Of a stretch of 64,000 bases of DNA, positions 50,656 through 58,996 are shown piece after piece; positions within the stretch are counted from its first letter, which is position 1, and every line of letters starts with the position of its first letter. A model generated the notes under the pieces. The model was not told the origin of the DNA. It ran no database searches and saw nothing but the letters and a program-made list of their open reading frames with translations. The position numbers and the translations under genes are program-made. The stretch comes from Paenibacillus sp. USDA918EY (GTDB lineage: Bacteria > Bacillota > Bacilli > Paenibacillales > Paenibacillaceae): NCBI RefSeq assembly GCF_009870825.1, contig NZ_WTWY01000016.1:1-64000 (forward strand), written 5' to 3'.

Positions 50656-51291
50656 TTATCCTTTCCGGACAACCGACGCTTCCACAAAAGGCCTTGCGCA
50701 TTCGGCGATCCGTTCCGCATTCCCCGCGGCAAGCGCATCTTTCGGCAGCAGCGAGCTTCCGATCCCTACCGCGTTGGCCCCTGCCTCATAATATTCGGCG
50801 ATATTCCCTAGCGACACCCCGCCCGTGGCAATCAACGGGATTTGGTCCAGCGGAGCCCGGATTTCGCGCAAATACCCCGGCCCCAGGCTGGCCATCGGGA
50901 ACAGCTTGACGGCCTCGGCCCCGGCCTGAAAGGCGGATACGATTTCGGTCGGAGTCATCGCCCCCGGCCATACGTCGACCCCCTGCTCGAGCGCATACGC
51001 AATCACGTTCAGGTCCACGTTCGGGGAGATCAGAAACTCGGCTCCGGCCGCCACCGCTTCCTTGGCCATCTTTACGTTCAACACGGTCCCTGCCCCGACG
51101 TAAGCCCTGCCGTTATATAACGAGCGCCAATCCTGAATGATGTCCAGCGCCTCTTCCGTATTCATCGTCACTTCCATCAGCTTTACGCCTCCGGCAGCAA
51201 GCCCCGCTCCCGCAATGCGGGCTTCGCCGCGCGTAATCCCTCTCACGATAGCCACCAGGCGCGACGTTAAAAGCTCATTAATCAGTTTCAT
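50656..51291 (-). CDS. eda: KDPG/KHG aldolase
   Basis: The 211-residue TIM-barrel protein is the bifunctional 2-dehydro-3-deoxy-phosphogluconate / 4-hydroxy-2-oxoglutarate aldolase type. Motifs are LVAIVRGIT, LMEVTMNTEEAL, VGAGTVLN, ISPNVDLNVI and the Schiff-base lysine in AEAVKLFPM. It splits KDPG to pyruvate and glyceraldehyde-3-phosphate. ATG 51291 follows AGGAGGCTTTG. No sugar-acid kinase is next to it. Confidence 0.92.
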   Translation of the reverse strand: MKLINELLTSRLVAIVRGITRGEARIAGAGLAAGGVKLMEVTMNTEEALDIIQDWRSLYNGRAYVGAGTVLNVKMAKEAVAAGAEFLISPNVDLNVIAYALEQGVDVWPGAMTPTEIVSAFQAGAEAVKLFPMASLGPGYLREIRAPLDQIPLIATGGVSLGNIAEYYEAGANAVGIGSSLLPKDALAAGNAERIAECARPFVEASVVRKG

Positions 51292-51527
51292 GTTCACAAA
51301 GCCTCCTATCCTCTTCTCTAGTAAACATAATTCGCATGCCGGGAGCCGTTTCCCTTCCGCGGAAGACGAAAATTCATAAGATGCGGCCGGACGTAAAATC
51401 GCAACATTTTTCGGCGTTTTTATACGGAAATATTCGGCAAGTTTCGGTATAATAGAAACATTGGGGTTTTGTGGAGCCTCCGGTTATGTTGTCTATCAAG
51501 TTTGATCCATATTGATGAATGGAGCGA

Positions 51528-51734
51528 ATGTCCGTGACTTACGTGGATACTTCCAATATATCGGCCGAAGTGTTCGTGACCGTGCTGCTGTTTTTGATCG
51601 TTATCGCGCCTCTCTTCAGCTTGGCGATTCTCCGGTTTTTTCAAGGCAAGAAAAAAGCCGGGTTGCTGCTGATCGTTGCCGGCGTGGCGGCTTACCTGGT
51701 GTTCCAGGTCGTCATGAAGCTGTTTTTCGATTAG
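51528..51734 (+). CDS. small two-helix membrane protein
   Basis: The 68-residue protein has two hydrophobic segments (about 15-38 and 45-64) separated by FFQGKKKAGLL. Function unknown. GGAG precedes the ATG at 51528; a GTG two codons later would have slightly better spacing. It is alone, with a terminator behind it. Confidence 0.6.
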   Translation: MSVTYVDTSNISAEVFVTVLLFLIVIAPLFSLAILRFFQGKKKAGLLLIVAGVAAYLVFQVVMKLFFD

Positions 51735-51790
51735 CGCATAATTTACTTAAGATTATGGATGTTTACAGGGTCTGCCTGAAAGCGCATAAT

Positions 51791-51852
51791 TTCCGTAATC
51801 CGAAAAAAGGGGATCTCCCGGGTTGAACGACCAGGGGTCCTCTTTTTTTCAT
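51791..51852 (+). terminator. terminator after the two-helix protein
   Basis: AAAAAAGGGGATC pairs with GGTCCTCTTTTTTT through G-U pairs, with an inner TCCCGGG stem. Confidence 0.65.
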
Positions 51853-51879
51853 TCAGGCAGCCCCCGGCTTCGGCTGCAG

Positions 51880-51921
51880 CAAAAAGACCCTCCCCCCGCA
51901 GGAACTTCTGCGGAAGAAGGG
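51880..51921 (-). terminator. terminator after the glutaredoxin
   Basis: AGACCCT...CGCAG and CTGCG...AGGGTCT arms with a T-run on the minus strand, 25 bases past the stop. Confidence 0.85.
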
Positions 51922-51945
51922 TCTGATGCTTTGCCTCGTTGAATG

Positions 51946-52182
51946 TTATGCCTGCCCGTTCAATGCTTTTTCGAACTGCAGCTTGTTCATGCCGAGAATG
52001 CGGTGCTCGCCGATCACGGTCACAGGGACGGCGCGCATGCCCATATCCCATACCTGCTGGGCGAATTCATCGCTTTGCTCGATGTTGCGTTCTTCGTATT
52101 CCACGCCTTTTTCCGCCAAATAGCTTTTCACCTGACGGCAGTGCGGGCAATTGGTGCTGGTATATACGATTGCTTTTTCCAT
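51946..52182 (-). CDS. glutaredoxin-family protein (NrdH-like)
   Basis: The 78-residue protein has the active site NCPHCRQVKS (CPHC, about 12-15), the cis-proline RAVPVTVIG and a C-terminal helix. NrdH-like redoxins are reduced by thioredoxin reductase, which is encoded just upstream on the same strand (trxB ends 64 bases before its ATG). The pair may be cotranscribed. Confidence 0.9.
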   Translation of the reverse strand: MEKAIVYTSTNCPHCRQVKSYLAEKGVEYEERNIEQSDEFAQQVWDMGMRAVPVTVIGEHRILGMNKLQFEKALNGQA

Positions 52183-52246
52183 GGAACTGTCACCTCGTTG
52201 TTAAAACTGGATATAAAATCGATCACGTGCTGAATATTTCAAGCCA

Positions 52247-53188
52247 TTAAAGAACGGCGGTGTGATGCTCCAGGCTTTCGATGTATTTCTCGCAATCCAT
52301 CGCCGCCATGCATCCGCTGCCGGCTGCCGTGATCGCTTGTCTGTAGCGGGTGTCCTGAACGTCGCCGCAGGCGAATACGCCCGGAATGTTCGTTTCGGAA
52401 GTTCCCGGCTGGACCACGATATATCCGTTGGCATCGGTCGTGATTTGTCCGCCAAGGAAACCCGTGTTCGGATGGTGGCCGATCGCGACGAATACGCCGC
52501 TTGCTTCGATCAATTCCTCTTCTCCGGTTTCGTTGTTGCGCACTTTCAAACCTTTGACGCCGCGTTCATCGGCTACGACTTCAAGCGGCGTACGGTTCAG
52601 CGCCCATTCCACTTTCTCGTTGCTGCGCACGCGGTCCTGCATGATTTTCGAGCCGCGCAGCTCGTTGCGGCGGTGCACCAGCGTCACTTTCGATGCGAAA
52701 CGGGTCAGGAAACCTGCTTCCTCCAGCGCCGAGTCCCCGCCGCCGACAACGACGATTTCCTTGCCGCGGAAAAAGAATCCGTCGCAGGTTGCGCATGTGC
52801 TGACGCCGCGTCCAACGTTTTCCTGTTCGCCGGGAATGCCCAAATACTTGGCCGTGGCGCCGGTGGAAATGATCAGCGTTTCGGTCTCGATCTTGCCGAT
52901 GCCTTCCACGTCAAGCTTGAACGGACGGCCGCCCAGCTCCACGCTGTTGACCCAGCCGGTGCGGAATTCCGCGCCGAAACGTTCAGCCTGCTTGCGCATG
53001 TTATCCATCAGTTCGGGTCCCATGATGCCTTCGGGAAAACCCGGGAAGTTCTCGACTTCGGTCGTCGTCGTCAGCTGGCCGCCAGGTTGCGGTCCTTCGA
53101 TAATAAGCGGGTTGAGGTTGGCGCGCGCCAAATAGATGGCTGCGGTCAAGCCCGCAGGTCCTGTACCGATAATTACGGATTTATACAT
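52247..53188 (-). CDS. trxB: thioredoxin reductase
   Basis: The 313-residue flavoprotein has the FAD motif VIIGTGPAGLTAAIYLARA (about 5-23), the redox-active CATC disulfide in STCATCDGFFFRG (about 133-145), the NADPH motif GGGDSALEEAGFL and the C-terminal FAD motif GVFACGDVQD. It reduces thioredoxin with NADPH. ATG 53188 follows TTGGAGGGAAAC. A promoter overlapped by a perfect Fur box lies 100 bases upstream. It is followed by the glutaredoxin gene. Confidence 0.95.
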   Translation of the reverse strand: MYKSVIIGTGPAGLTAAIYLARANLNPLIIEGPQPGGQLTTTTEVENFPGFPEGIMGPELMDNMRKQAERFGAEFRTGWVNSVELGGRPFKLDVEGIGKIETETLIISTGATAKYLGIPGEQENVGRGVSTCATCDGFFFRGKEIVVVGGGDSALEEAGFLTRFASKVTLVHRRNELRGSKIMQDRVRSNEKVEWALNRTPLEVVADERGVKGLKVRNNETGEEELIEASGVFVAIGHHPNTGFLGGQITTDANGYIVVQPGTSETNIPGVFACGDVQDTRYRQAITAAGSGCMAAMDCEKYIESLEHHTAVL

Positions 53189-53288
53189 AAAGTTTCCCTC
53201 CAAGCTTGCAGTGCCCGGAAAGTAGTCCGCTTGGAAGCGGAACGTTACCAGGATCACTTGTATTGAATTAATTAAAATAATTATTATT

Positions 53289-53325
53289 TGATAATTATTA
53301 TCATATAAAAGGACACGAATGTCAA
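53289..53325 (-). promoter_or_regulatory. trxB promoter with perfect Fur box over the -10
   Basis: On the minus strand TTGACA (53325-53320) and GATAAT (53302-53297) are 17 bp apart. TGATAATTATTATCA at 53289-53303 matches the 7-1-7 Fur consensus at every position and covers the -10. Repression by a Fur-family regulator with iron as corepressor is the direct reading; PerR or Zur cannot be ruled out. Confidence 0.8.
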
Positions 53326-53375
53326 TAGAACTAGTATACATGGCTTCCGAACGATTGTTAACCTTTATTTAAAGG

Positions 53376-53403
53376 AAAAACTCCCGGGCTGGCGGCCCGG
53401 GAG
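53376..53403 (-). terminator. terminator after the P1B4 ATPase
   Basis: CTCCCGGG and CCCGGGAG arms with a T-run on the minus strand, 26 bases past the stop codon. Confidence 0.85.
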
Positions 53404-53428
53404 CTCATCTTTCGAGTTATTTCGGCGT

Positions 53429-55396
53429 TTATCTCAACAAGCGCAGCGCGTTCAAAATGACCAGGATCGTGCTTCCTTCATGCCCTACTACGCCGAGCGG
53501 GAGCGCAATGCCCGTCACGAAGTTGCCGGCCATCAGCAGGACGATGACGGAAATCGCGAATACCATGTTTTGCTTGACGATCCGGCGCGCGCGGCGGGCC
53601 AGCTTGATCGTTCCGGCAATCTCCTCGATGTTGTCGTTCATCAGCACGACGTCGGCAACCTCCAGCGCCGTGCCGCTGCCGCTCATGCCCATGCCCATGC
53701 CGACCGTAGCGGTGGCCAGCGCCGGCGCGTCGTTCACGCCGTCGCCGACCATGACGACATGGCCGTATTCCTCGCGCAGCTGCTTCACATACTTCACTTT
53801 TTCTTCCGGGAGCAGGTCGGAATAAATCAGATCGACTCCGATCTGACGTCCGATCACTTGCGCCGTTTCGCTGCGGTCGCCGGTCAGCATCGCGACCTTC
53901 ACGCCGATCGACTGCAGCTTGCGCACCGCGGCCGCCGCTTGGGGACGCACCACGTCCTGCAAAGCGACAAGTCCTGCCACCCTGTCTCCGTCCATAATAG
54001 CCGATACGGTTTTGCCTTCGCCGCCCAGCATGCTCCGCTGCCCTTTCCAGCGGTCGGCTTCGGCGCGGTCGTTCAAACGGTCCAGCACGTCGGTTTTGCC
54101 GATTCGCCAGGTTTTGCCCGCAACGACGCCTTCCATCCCCCAGCCCGTGACCGACGTGACCGACTCCGCCGGCAGCAGCTTCACGCCTTCAATTTCGGCT
54201 TTGCGCACGATCGCTTTGGCGAGCGGATGCTCCGACAGCTGTTCAACCGATGCGATGACGGCAAGCAGGTCCAAGCGGTCGTAACCTTCCGCCGCGATCA
54301 AATCCGTCACCTGCGGTTCGCCGGCCGTCAGCGTGCCGGTCTTATCAAACGCGACGACGGAGGTAAGCGCCATGTTTTCCATGTGGGCGCCGCCTTTAAA
54401 CAGGATGCCGCGGCGTGCCCGGTTGGAGATGGCCGACAGCAAAGCCGGCATGATCGAAGCGACAAGCGCGCAAGGCGAAGCGACGACGAGGAAAACCATG
54501 GCTTTATAGAATGACATGCCGAAACTCCAGCCCAAGACGAATGGCGCCGCAAAAATGATGACAAGCGTGACGGCCACGACGATGCGGGCGTAAATGCCCT
54601 CAAAGCGCTGCATGAACCGCTCCGACTGCGGAATCTCGTTTTCCGCTTCTTCCACCAGGCGGATGATTTTCGCAAAAACGGTCGCATCCGATGTTTGCGT
54701 CACTTCGATATACAGCACGCCTTCCCCGTTCAACGTGCCGGCGAACACTTCGTCCCCTTCCGCCTTGTCAACGGGGACCGACTCCCCCGTAATAGAGGAT
54801 TGGTTCACGGCTGAACGGCCGTTTTGAATGACGCCGTCCGAGGGAATGAGCTCTCCGGGTTTGACGAGAATCAGGTCCTTCACCTTCAGCTCGTCGATCG
54901 AAACCAGCGCCATGCCGCCGTTTTCGACCCGAAGCGCCATCTCCGGTTTGAGCGCCATCAAGGAGGAAATATCTTTCCGGCTGCGTTCCATCGTGTAGCT
55001 TTCCAGTGCTCCGCTTAAGGCGAAAATAAAGATCAGCATCGCGCCTTCGTTCCAGTAACCGATGCTGGCCGCTCCCAACGCCGCCGCCACCATCAGCAGG
55101 TTCACGTCAAGCTCGCGCTCCTTGATCAGCGTCTCCACGCCTTCTTTCGCTTTCAGCCAGCCCCCGGCCGCGTAAGACAATATATACAAAAGAACCGAAA
55201 TTCCAGCCGACACGTGGCCTAACGCCCACCCGCCGATCATAAGCACGCCGCTGAGTATGGCGGCTTGCATTTCTTTGTTTCCCAGCATGCCCCGGATATC
55301 GATGCGTCCTCTGCGATGCGGATTCGGCGCTTTGGCGCCGCCGGATGCAGGAAGCTCTTTCATGGCTTTTGCGGCGATTTTTTGCACATTTTCCAT
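53429..55396 (-). CDS. pfeT: P1B4-type metal-efflux ATPase (PfeT/ZosA-like)
   Basis: The 655-residue P-type ATPase has the phosphorylation site VAFDKTGTLTAGEP and hinge VMVGDGVNDAPALA. The membrane metal site is VASPCALVAS (SPC rather than CPC) and the last helix has VVGHEGSTILV, the SPC/HEGST pair of the P1B4 class. In B. subtilis this class (PfeT, formerly ZosA) exports ferrous iron under PerR/Fur control. No N-terminal metal-binding domain is seen. ATG 55396 follows GGAAGGTGAG; a longer frame has no site. Confidence 0.88.
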   Translation of the reverse strand: MENVQKIAAKAMKELPASGGAKAPNPHRRGRIDIRGMLGNKEMQAAILSGVLMIGGWALGHVSAGISVLLYILSYAAGGWLKAKEGVETLIKERELDVNLLMVAAALGAASIGYWNEGAMLIFIFALSGALESYTMERSRKDISSLMALKPEMALRVENGGMALVSIDELKVKDLILVKPGELIPSDGVIQNGRSAVNQSSITGESVPVDKAEGDEVFAGTLNGEGVLYIEVTQTSDATVFAKIIRLVEEAENEIPQSERFMQRFEGIYARIVVAVTLVIIFAAPFVLGWSFGMSFYKAMVFLVVASPCALVASIMPALLSAISNRARRGILFKGGAHMENMALTSVVAFDKTGTLTAGEPQVTDLIAAEGYDRLDLLAVIASVEQLSEHPLAKAIVRKAEIEGVKLLPAESVTSVTGWGMEGVVAGKTWRIGKTDVLDRLNDRAEADRWKGQRSMLGGEGKTVSAIMDGDRVAGLVALQDVVRPQAAAAVRKLQSIGVKVAMLTGDRSETAQVIGRQIGVDLIYSDLLPEEKVKYVKQLREEYGHVVMVGDGVNDAPALATATVGMGMGMSGSGTALEVADVVLMNDNIEEIAGTIKLARRARRIVKQNMVFAISVIVLLMAGNFVTGIALPLGVVGHEGSTILVILNALRLLR

Positions 55397-55414
55397 CGTA
55401 CTCACCTTCCCATT

Positions 55415-55433
55415 GAGAATGAAAAGCATTATT
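55415..55433. promoter_or_regulatory. Fur/PerR-type box A upstream of the P1B4 ATPase
   Basis: GAGAATGAAAAGCATTATT fits the 19-bp Fur pattern GATAATGATAATCATTATC at about 15 of 19 positions. It lies 20 bases upstream of the start codon. Its left part is duplicated in box B. Confidence 0.5.
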
Positions 55434-55449
55434 ACTGCCCTTAAAACGG

Positions 55450-55480
55450 CACATGCTGCTCCAGACCAGCCGGAGCAGCA
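55450..55480. other. strong hairpin in the P1B4 ATPase leader
   Basis: CATGCTGCTCC and GGAGCAGCATG are 11-base arms with a nine-base loop, between the two boxes. On the plus strand it is followed by TTTTC and on the minus strand by GTGCCGTTTTAA; it may attenuate the leader or be bidirectional. Confidence 0.55.
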
Positions 55481-55511
55481 TGTTTTCATGAAGGACGGGA
55501 GTCGTCCCATT

Positions 55512-55530
55512 GAGAATGATAATCATTTTT
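55512..55530. promoter_or_regulatory. Fur/PerR-type box B upstream of the P1B4 ATPase
   Basis: GAGAATGATAATCATTTTT fits the 19-bp Fur pattern at about 16 of 19 positions; TGAGAATGATAATCA fits 7-1-7 at 12 of 14. It is downstream of the promoter at 55574-55602, a position for repression. Confidence 0.65.
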
Positions 55531-55573
55531 GCACTACTGCAATTGTTTTTCCTAAATGCAACTTCATGCTTGC

Positions 55574-55602
55574 ATTATATGCCGGGCCGGCGGAAAAGTA
55601 AA
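55574..55602 (-). promoter_or_regulatory. promoter of the P1B4 ATPase
   Basis: On the minus strand TTTACT (55602-55597) and perfect TATAAT (55579-55574) are 17 bp apart. The leader is about 180 bases and contains both Fur-type boxes. Confidence 0.6.
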
Positions 55603-55644
55603 CAACATTTTATGCTTATTTGGTCTCCTCGAATAAACGCAAAA

Positions 55645-55695
55645 AAACCTGCATGTAGAGAATGCGTTAAAGCATCCCCTGCATGCAGGTTTTTA
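55645..55695 (-). terminator. terminator after the PEP-utiliser-like gene
   Basis: AAACCTGCATG and CATGCAGGTTTTT are 11-base arms with an inner ATGC/GCAT stem. It ends six bases before the stop codon. Confidence 0.85.
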
Positions 55696-55700
55696 TCCAA

Positions 55701-56900
55701 TTACCCTTTAAGCCGGATCGAGCTTTGACCCTTTTCCGCTCTTTCCAAAAGTTCGCGCTGCGCCGCTGCCAAGCGGAAAGCGGGAATATATTCCGCCGCA
55801 ACGCTGATTTCCGCAAACCCCGCCCGGCATAACGCCGGCAAGTCGGCCGTATTCCGCAAGCCCGCCGCGCGCAGCGGGAACCGGGGTCTTATTTTCCGTA
55901 TCGATTCCGACAGGGAACATAACTGCTCCGCAACGGTTTCCGGCCAAGCCGTCTCAAGGTGGCTGAATCCGCCGCAGTCGAGCACAATCAGGTCCGCGCT
56001 TCTGGCCAGACCGGCCGCAGCGTCGTTGTCGATATCCGCCTTCACCAGCGCCCCAATGCTGAAAGTTACCGCCCGGCGCTGGTGGCATAACGTCTCTTCG
56101 GCCACGCGTTCGATTAAGTCATGACCTTGATTCCATCCTTCGGGGTCAGCCGAACGGGGAACGAGAAATTCTATCCGATGCTCGATTCCCTGCCGGTGGC
56201 AGGCAAGCGCGGCCCTGAATAAAGCCTCCAGCTGAATGTCCCGCAAATCGGACAGCGCTTCCGCTTCTCTCGGATGTCCTTTCATAATATCGATTTCGGA
56301 AATCAAAGCGACGCTTAACGTTTTTCCGTCCAAATGATGCAGAACCGTTTCCATGTACCCTTTCCACCGGTACAACAAACGCTCCCTCCAAGCGATGCTC
56401 GGCTGCCGCTGGCCGCTCAGGCCCGCGTATTGCATGATCCATTCTTCGTAAATTTCCTTCAAATGCCCGCTCGCAAGCCATTCGTCCTCCCGCAGCAGGG
56501 TCATCCCCGCAATGCCGGGGAGCGCTTCGGCCCGTTCCAGCGGATACGTCAAATCTTCGGCAAAAATGCGCATGCTGCGCGCATCGTCGCACCATCCAAG
56601 CAAAAGCTCCGGTGCGCCAAGATCGTTGTGATCACCCGAAAAAGGTTCGGCTTCGCGCAAAATGCTTCCGATCGAATACGGATCGGCCGCGTAGATCGCC
56701 TCCTCTTTCGTCATGGATTCGATTTTGACCAGTTCCACAAGCGACGCGATTTCCGGCAAAGAGCTCGCTCTCGCCTGCCCTTCTTCCTTCAAGGATACGC
56801 CGGAACGCTTACGATCGACGGGATAAATCGCTTCCATAAAAGAAGACATCGAGCAGGAGCCGCTTTGGCAGCAGTTATTCTGACACCGATCACTCTTCAT
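55701..56900 (-). CDS. PEP-utilising-enzyme-like TIM-barrel protein with Cys-rich N-terminus
   Basis: The 399-residue protein has five cysteines in the first 17 residues (RCQNNCCQSGSC), then a region resembling the PEP-binding TIM barrel of EI/pyruvate phosphate dikinase: AGMTLLREDEWLASG, IEFLVPRSADPEGWNQG, and a final ADLPALCRAGFAEISVAAEY resembling the C-terminal part of those enzymes. The swivelling phosphohistidine domain is missing. I cannot assign an activity; it may be a degenerate or regulatory homologue. It has no operon partner and lies between pfeT and an XRE unit. Confidence 0.45.
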   Translation of the reverse strand: MKSDRCQNNCCQSGSCSMSSFMEAIYPVDRKRSGVSLKEEGQARASSLPEIASLVELVKIESMTKEEAIYAADPYSIGSILREAEPFSGDHNDLGAPELLLGWCDDARSMRIFAEDLTYPLERAEALPGIAGMTLLREDEWLASGHLKEIYEEWIMQYAGLSGQRQPSIAWRERLLYRWKGYMETVLHHLDGKTLSVALISEIDIMKGHPREAEALSDLRDIQLEALFRAALACHRQGIEHRIEFLVPRSADPEGWNQGHDLIERVAEETLCHQRRAVTFSIGALVKADIDNDAAAGLARSADLIVLDCGGFSHLETAWPETVAEQLCSLSESIRKIRPRFPLRAAGLRNTADLPALCRAGFAEISVAAEYIPAFRLAAAQRELLERAEKGQSSIRLKG

Positions 56901-57026
56901 TTTTGGCTGTCCACCCTCTTTTCCCGGATAAATGAGAGCCCGTATGCAGCGGACCCTACCTTACACCATATTATCGGGTGGCGCGAAATATACGGCATTT
57001 GGGCAGGCGTTCTGTCGTTTTTTCAC

Positions 57027-57076
57027 TTGACATCGGGGTTGGATGTTAAGTATGCTTTACGTAAAGTAAACTTTAC
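57027..57076 (+). promoter_or_regulatory. promoter and GTAAAG/CTTTAC operator of the XRE unit
   Basis: TTGACA (57027-57032) and TATGCT (57051-57056) are 18 bp apart. Directly at and past the -10, CTTTAC-GTAAAG-TAAA-CTTTAC (57055-57076) has three alternating half sites forming two overlapping palindromes. This is a good site for autoregulation by the downstream XRE protein. Confidence 0.7.
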
Positions 57077-57097
57077 ATTCAGATGGGCGGGAATCGA

Positions 57098-57307
57098 TTG
57101 AAGACGCGGATTCGGGAAAAAAGGACAGCACGGAACATGACACAGGAGGAACTCGCCGCCCGCCTGAACGTATCCAGGCAAACGGTCATTTCGTTAGAGA
57201 ACAACAAGTATAAGCCTTCTCTGGTGCTGGCCCATAAGCTGGCTCAAATTTTCGGGTGCAGGATGGAGGATCTATTCATTTTCGAAGGAGATGAAAATAT
57301 TGACTGA
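57098..57307 (+). CDS. XRE-family transcriptional regulator
   Basis: The 69-residue protein (from the TTG) is a single HTH_3 domain: MTQEELAARLNVSRQTVISLE, then KPSLVLAHKLAQIFGCRMEDLF. TTG 57098 gives the usual start length and GGGCGGGAA spacing; ATG 57083 has no ribosome-binding site. It overlaps the following membrane gene and probably controls its own operon. Confidence 0.88.
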   Translation: MKTRIREKRTARNMTQEELAARLNVSRQTVISLENNKYKPSLVLAHKLAQIFGCRMEDLFIFEGDENID

Positions 57308-57617
57308 TCAGCTTCAAAACGCGATGATCGGATGCGCCGGACTTCTGGCGGGAGTGGCAGCATCTCTGATTCTGCAGCTGATATATCGGCGGCACGGAAT
57401 GAAAAAGCGGTTGTTTGACGAACGTCAACAATTGATTACGAATCAAGCCAAAGCGGCGGGCTGGAACGTCACCACCTTCTTATTGATCGTCGCCTGGGCG
57501 CTGATTATTGTTTTTGACGGCATTTCAATCCCCTTTTTTTTGATGACCGGCGTCTTTGTCCTGCATAATGTCTTTTATCTTTTTTCCAGCATGTACCATA
57601 CCAGCCGCAACGGATGA
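57300..57617 (+). CDS. two- to three-helix membrane protein (DUF2178-like)
   Basis: The 105-residue protein (from TTG 57300) has hydrophobic segments at about 10-28, 51-68 and 73-93 and the KRLFDERQQLITNQAKAAGW loop that resembles DUF2178/DUF3796-like proteins. GAAGGAG is eight bases before TTG 57300 and directly abuts ATG 57291. It overlaps the XRE gene by eight bases, so translation is coupled; XRE-membrane pairs of this type are common in Firmicutes. Confidence 0.75.
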   Translation: MTDQLQNAMIGCAGLLAGVAASLILQLIYRRHGMKKRLFDERQQLITNQAKAAGWNVTTFLLIVAWALIIVFDGISIPFFLMTGVFVLHNVFYLFSSMYHTSRNG

Positions 57618-57655
57618 CAGGGTTCGAGACCAACCGGCCCAAAATGGCCCAACAA

Positions 57656-57683
57656 GAAAACCGCTCGAAATCGAGCGGTTTTC
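57656..57683. terminator. bidirectional terminator between XRE operon and metY
   Basis: AAAACCGCTCGA and TCGAGCGGTTTT form a perfect 12-bp stem. Confidence 0.92.
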
Positions 57684-57700
57684 TCCTGAACCTCTATATC

Positions 57701-58996
57701 TTATGATTGCTGACTGGCGGCGATAGCCTGCTCCAGATCATATAAAATGTCGTCGATTGCTTCGGTGCCGATGGACAAGCGCAGCATTTCCGGATTGACG
57801 CCGGCCGCGATTTGCTCCTCTTCGGACAGCTGCTGGTGCGTCGTGCTTGCCGGATGGATGATCAGCGACTTGGAATCGCCCACATTGGCTAGATGGGAGA
57901 ACAGCTTGACGTTTTCGATGACCTTGCGTCCGGCTTCTTTGCCGCCCTTGATCCCAAACGTCAAAATCGCGCCCTGCCCTTTCGGCAGGTATTTTTTCGC
58001 CAGTTCGTACGAAGGATGGCTCGGAAGGCCGGCATAGCTCACCCATTCCACCGCATCGTTGCTTTCCAGGAACTGCGCCACTTTAAGAGCATTTTGGCTG
58101 TGGCGCTCCATGCGCAGATGAAGCGTCTCAAGCCCCTGCAGCAGCATCCACGAGTTAAACGGCGAAATCGTCGCGCCCATGTCGCGGAGAAGCTGTACGC
58201 GCGCTTTGATGATAAACGCCAGCGGTCCGACGGCTTCCGTATAAACGACGCCATGGTAGCTCGGGTCCGGCTCGGTCAGGCCCGGGAATTTGCCACTGCC
58301 CGCCCAGTCGAATTTGCCGCCGTCCACGATGATGCCGCCGATGGACGTGCCGTGGCCGCCGATGAATTTCGTCGCCGAGTGCACGACCACATCCGCGCCG
58401 TGCTCGATCGGACGAAGCAAGTACGGGCTAGGGAAGGTGTTGTCGATAATGAGCGGGATGCCGTTTTCGTGGGCGATGTTCGCTACCGCCTCAATGTCCA
58501 GCACGTCGCCTTTCGGATTGCCGATCGATTCCGCATAAAGCGCTTTGGTTTTGTCCGTGATCGCCGCGCGGAAGTTTTCCGGGTTGCTCGCATCGACGAA
58601 ATGCACCTTGATGCCGAGCTTCGCAAGCGTGGTCGAAAACAGGTTATACGTGCCGCCGTACAGCGTGGAGGAAGATACAATCTCGTCTCCCGCGCCGGCG
58701 ATATTCAATACGGAAAAGGTGATGGCCGCCTGTCCCGAAGAGGTCGCAAGGGCGCCCACGCCGCCTTCCAGCGCGGCCACGCGCTGCTCGAACACGTCGG
58801 TCGTCGGGTTCATCAGACGGGTGTAAATATTGCCGAATTCCTTCAAAGCGAACAAATTGGCCGCATGCTCGCTGTCGCGAAAGCCGTAGGATGTCGTTTG
58901 ATACAGCGGCACGGCACGGGATAGCGTCGTCGGATCAATTTGCTGACCCGCATGCACTGCCAAGGTTTCGAAAGATAATGGACGTTCGTTGGACAT
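57701..58996 (-). CDS. metY: O-acetylhomoserine aminocarboxypropyltransferase (O-acetylhomoserine sulfhydrylase)
   Basis: The 431-residue PLP enzyme of the Cys/Met-metabolism family has the PLP lysine in SATKFIGGHGTSIGG (about 204-218) and the MetY pattern YTRLMNPTTDVFEQRVAALEGG. It makes homocysteine from O-acetylhomoserine and sulfide. ATG 58996 follows AAGGGAGG. No S-box or T-box is visible upstream; the 130-base gap has an AT-rich stretch with two partial Fur-like half sites (59090-59120). Confidence 0.93.
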   Translation of the reverse strand: MSNERPLSFETLAVHAGQQIDPTTLSRAVPLYQTTSYGFRDSEHAANLFALKEFGNIYTRLMNPTTDVFEQRVAALEGGVGALATSSGQAAITFSVLNIAGAGDEIVSSSTLYGGTYNLFSTTLAKLGIKVHFVDASNPENFRAAITDKTKALYAESIGNPKGDVLDIEAVANIAHENGIPLIIDNTFPSPYLLRPIEHGADVVVHSATKFIGGHGTSIGGIIVDGGKFDWAGSGKFPGLTEPDPSYHGVVYTEAVGPLAFIIKARVQLLRDMGATISPFNSWMLLQGLETLHLRMERHSQNALKVAQFLESNDAVEWVSYAGLPSHPSYELAKKYLPKGQGAILTFGIKGGKEAGRKVIENVKLFSHLANVGDSKSLIIHPASTTHQQLSEEEQIAAGVNPEMLRLSIGTEAIDDILYDLEQAIAASQQS

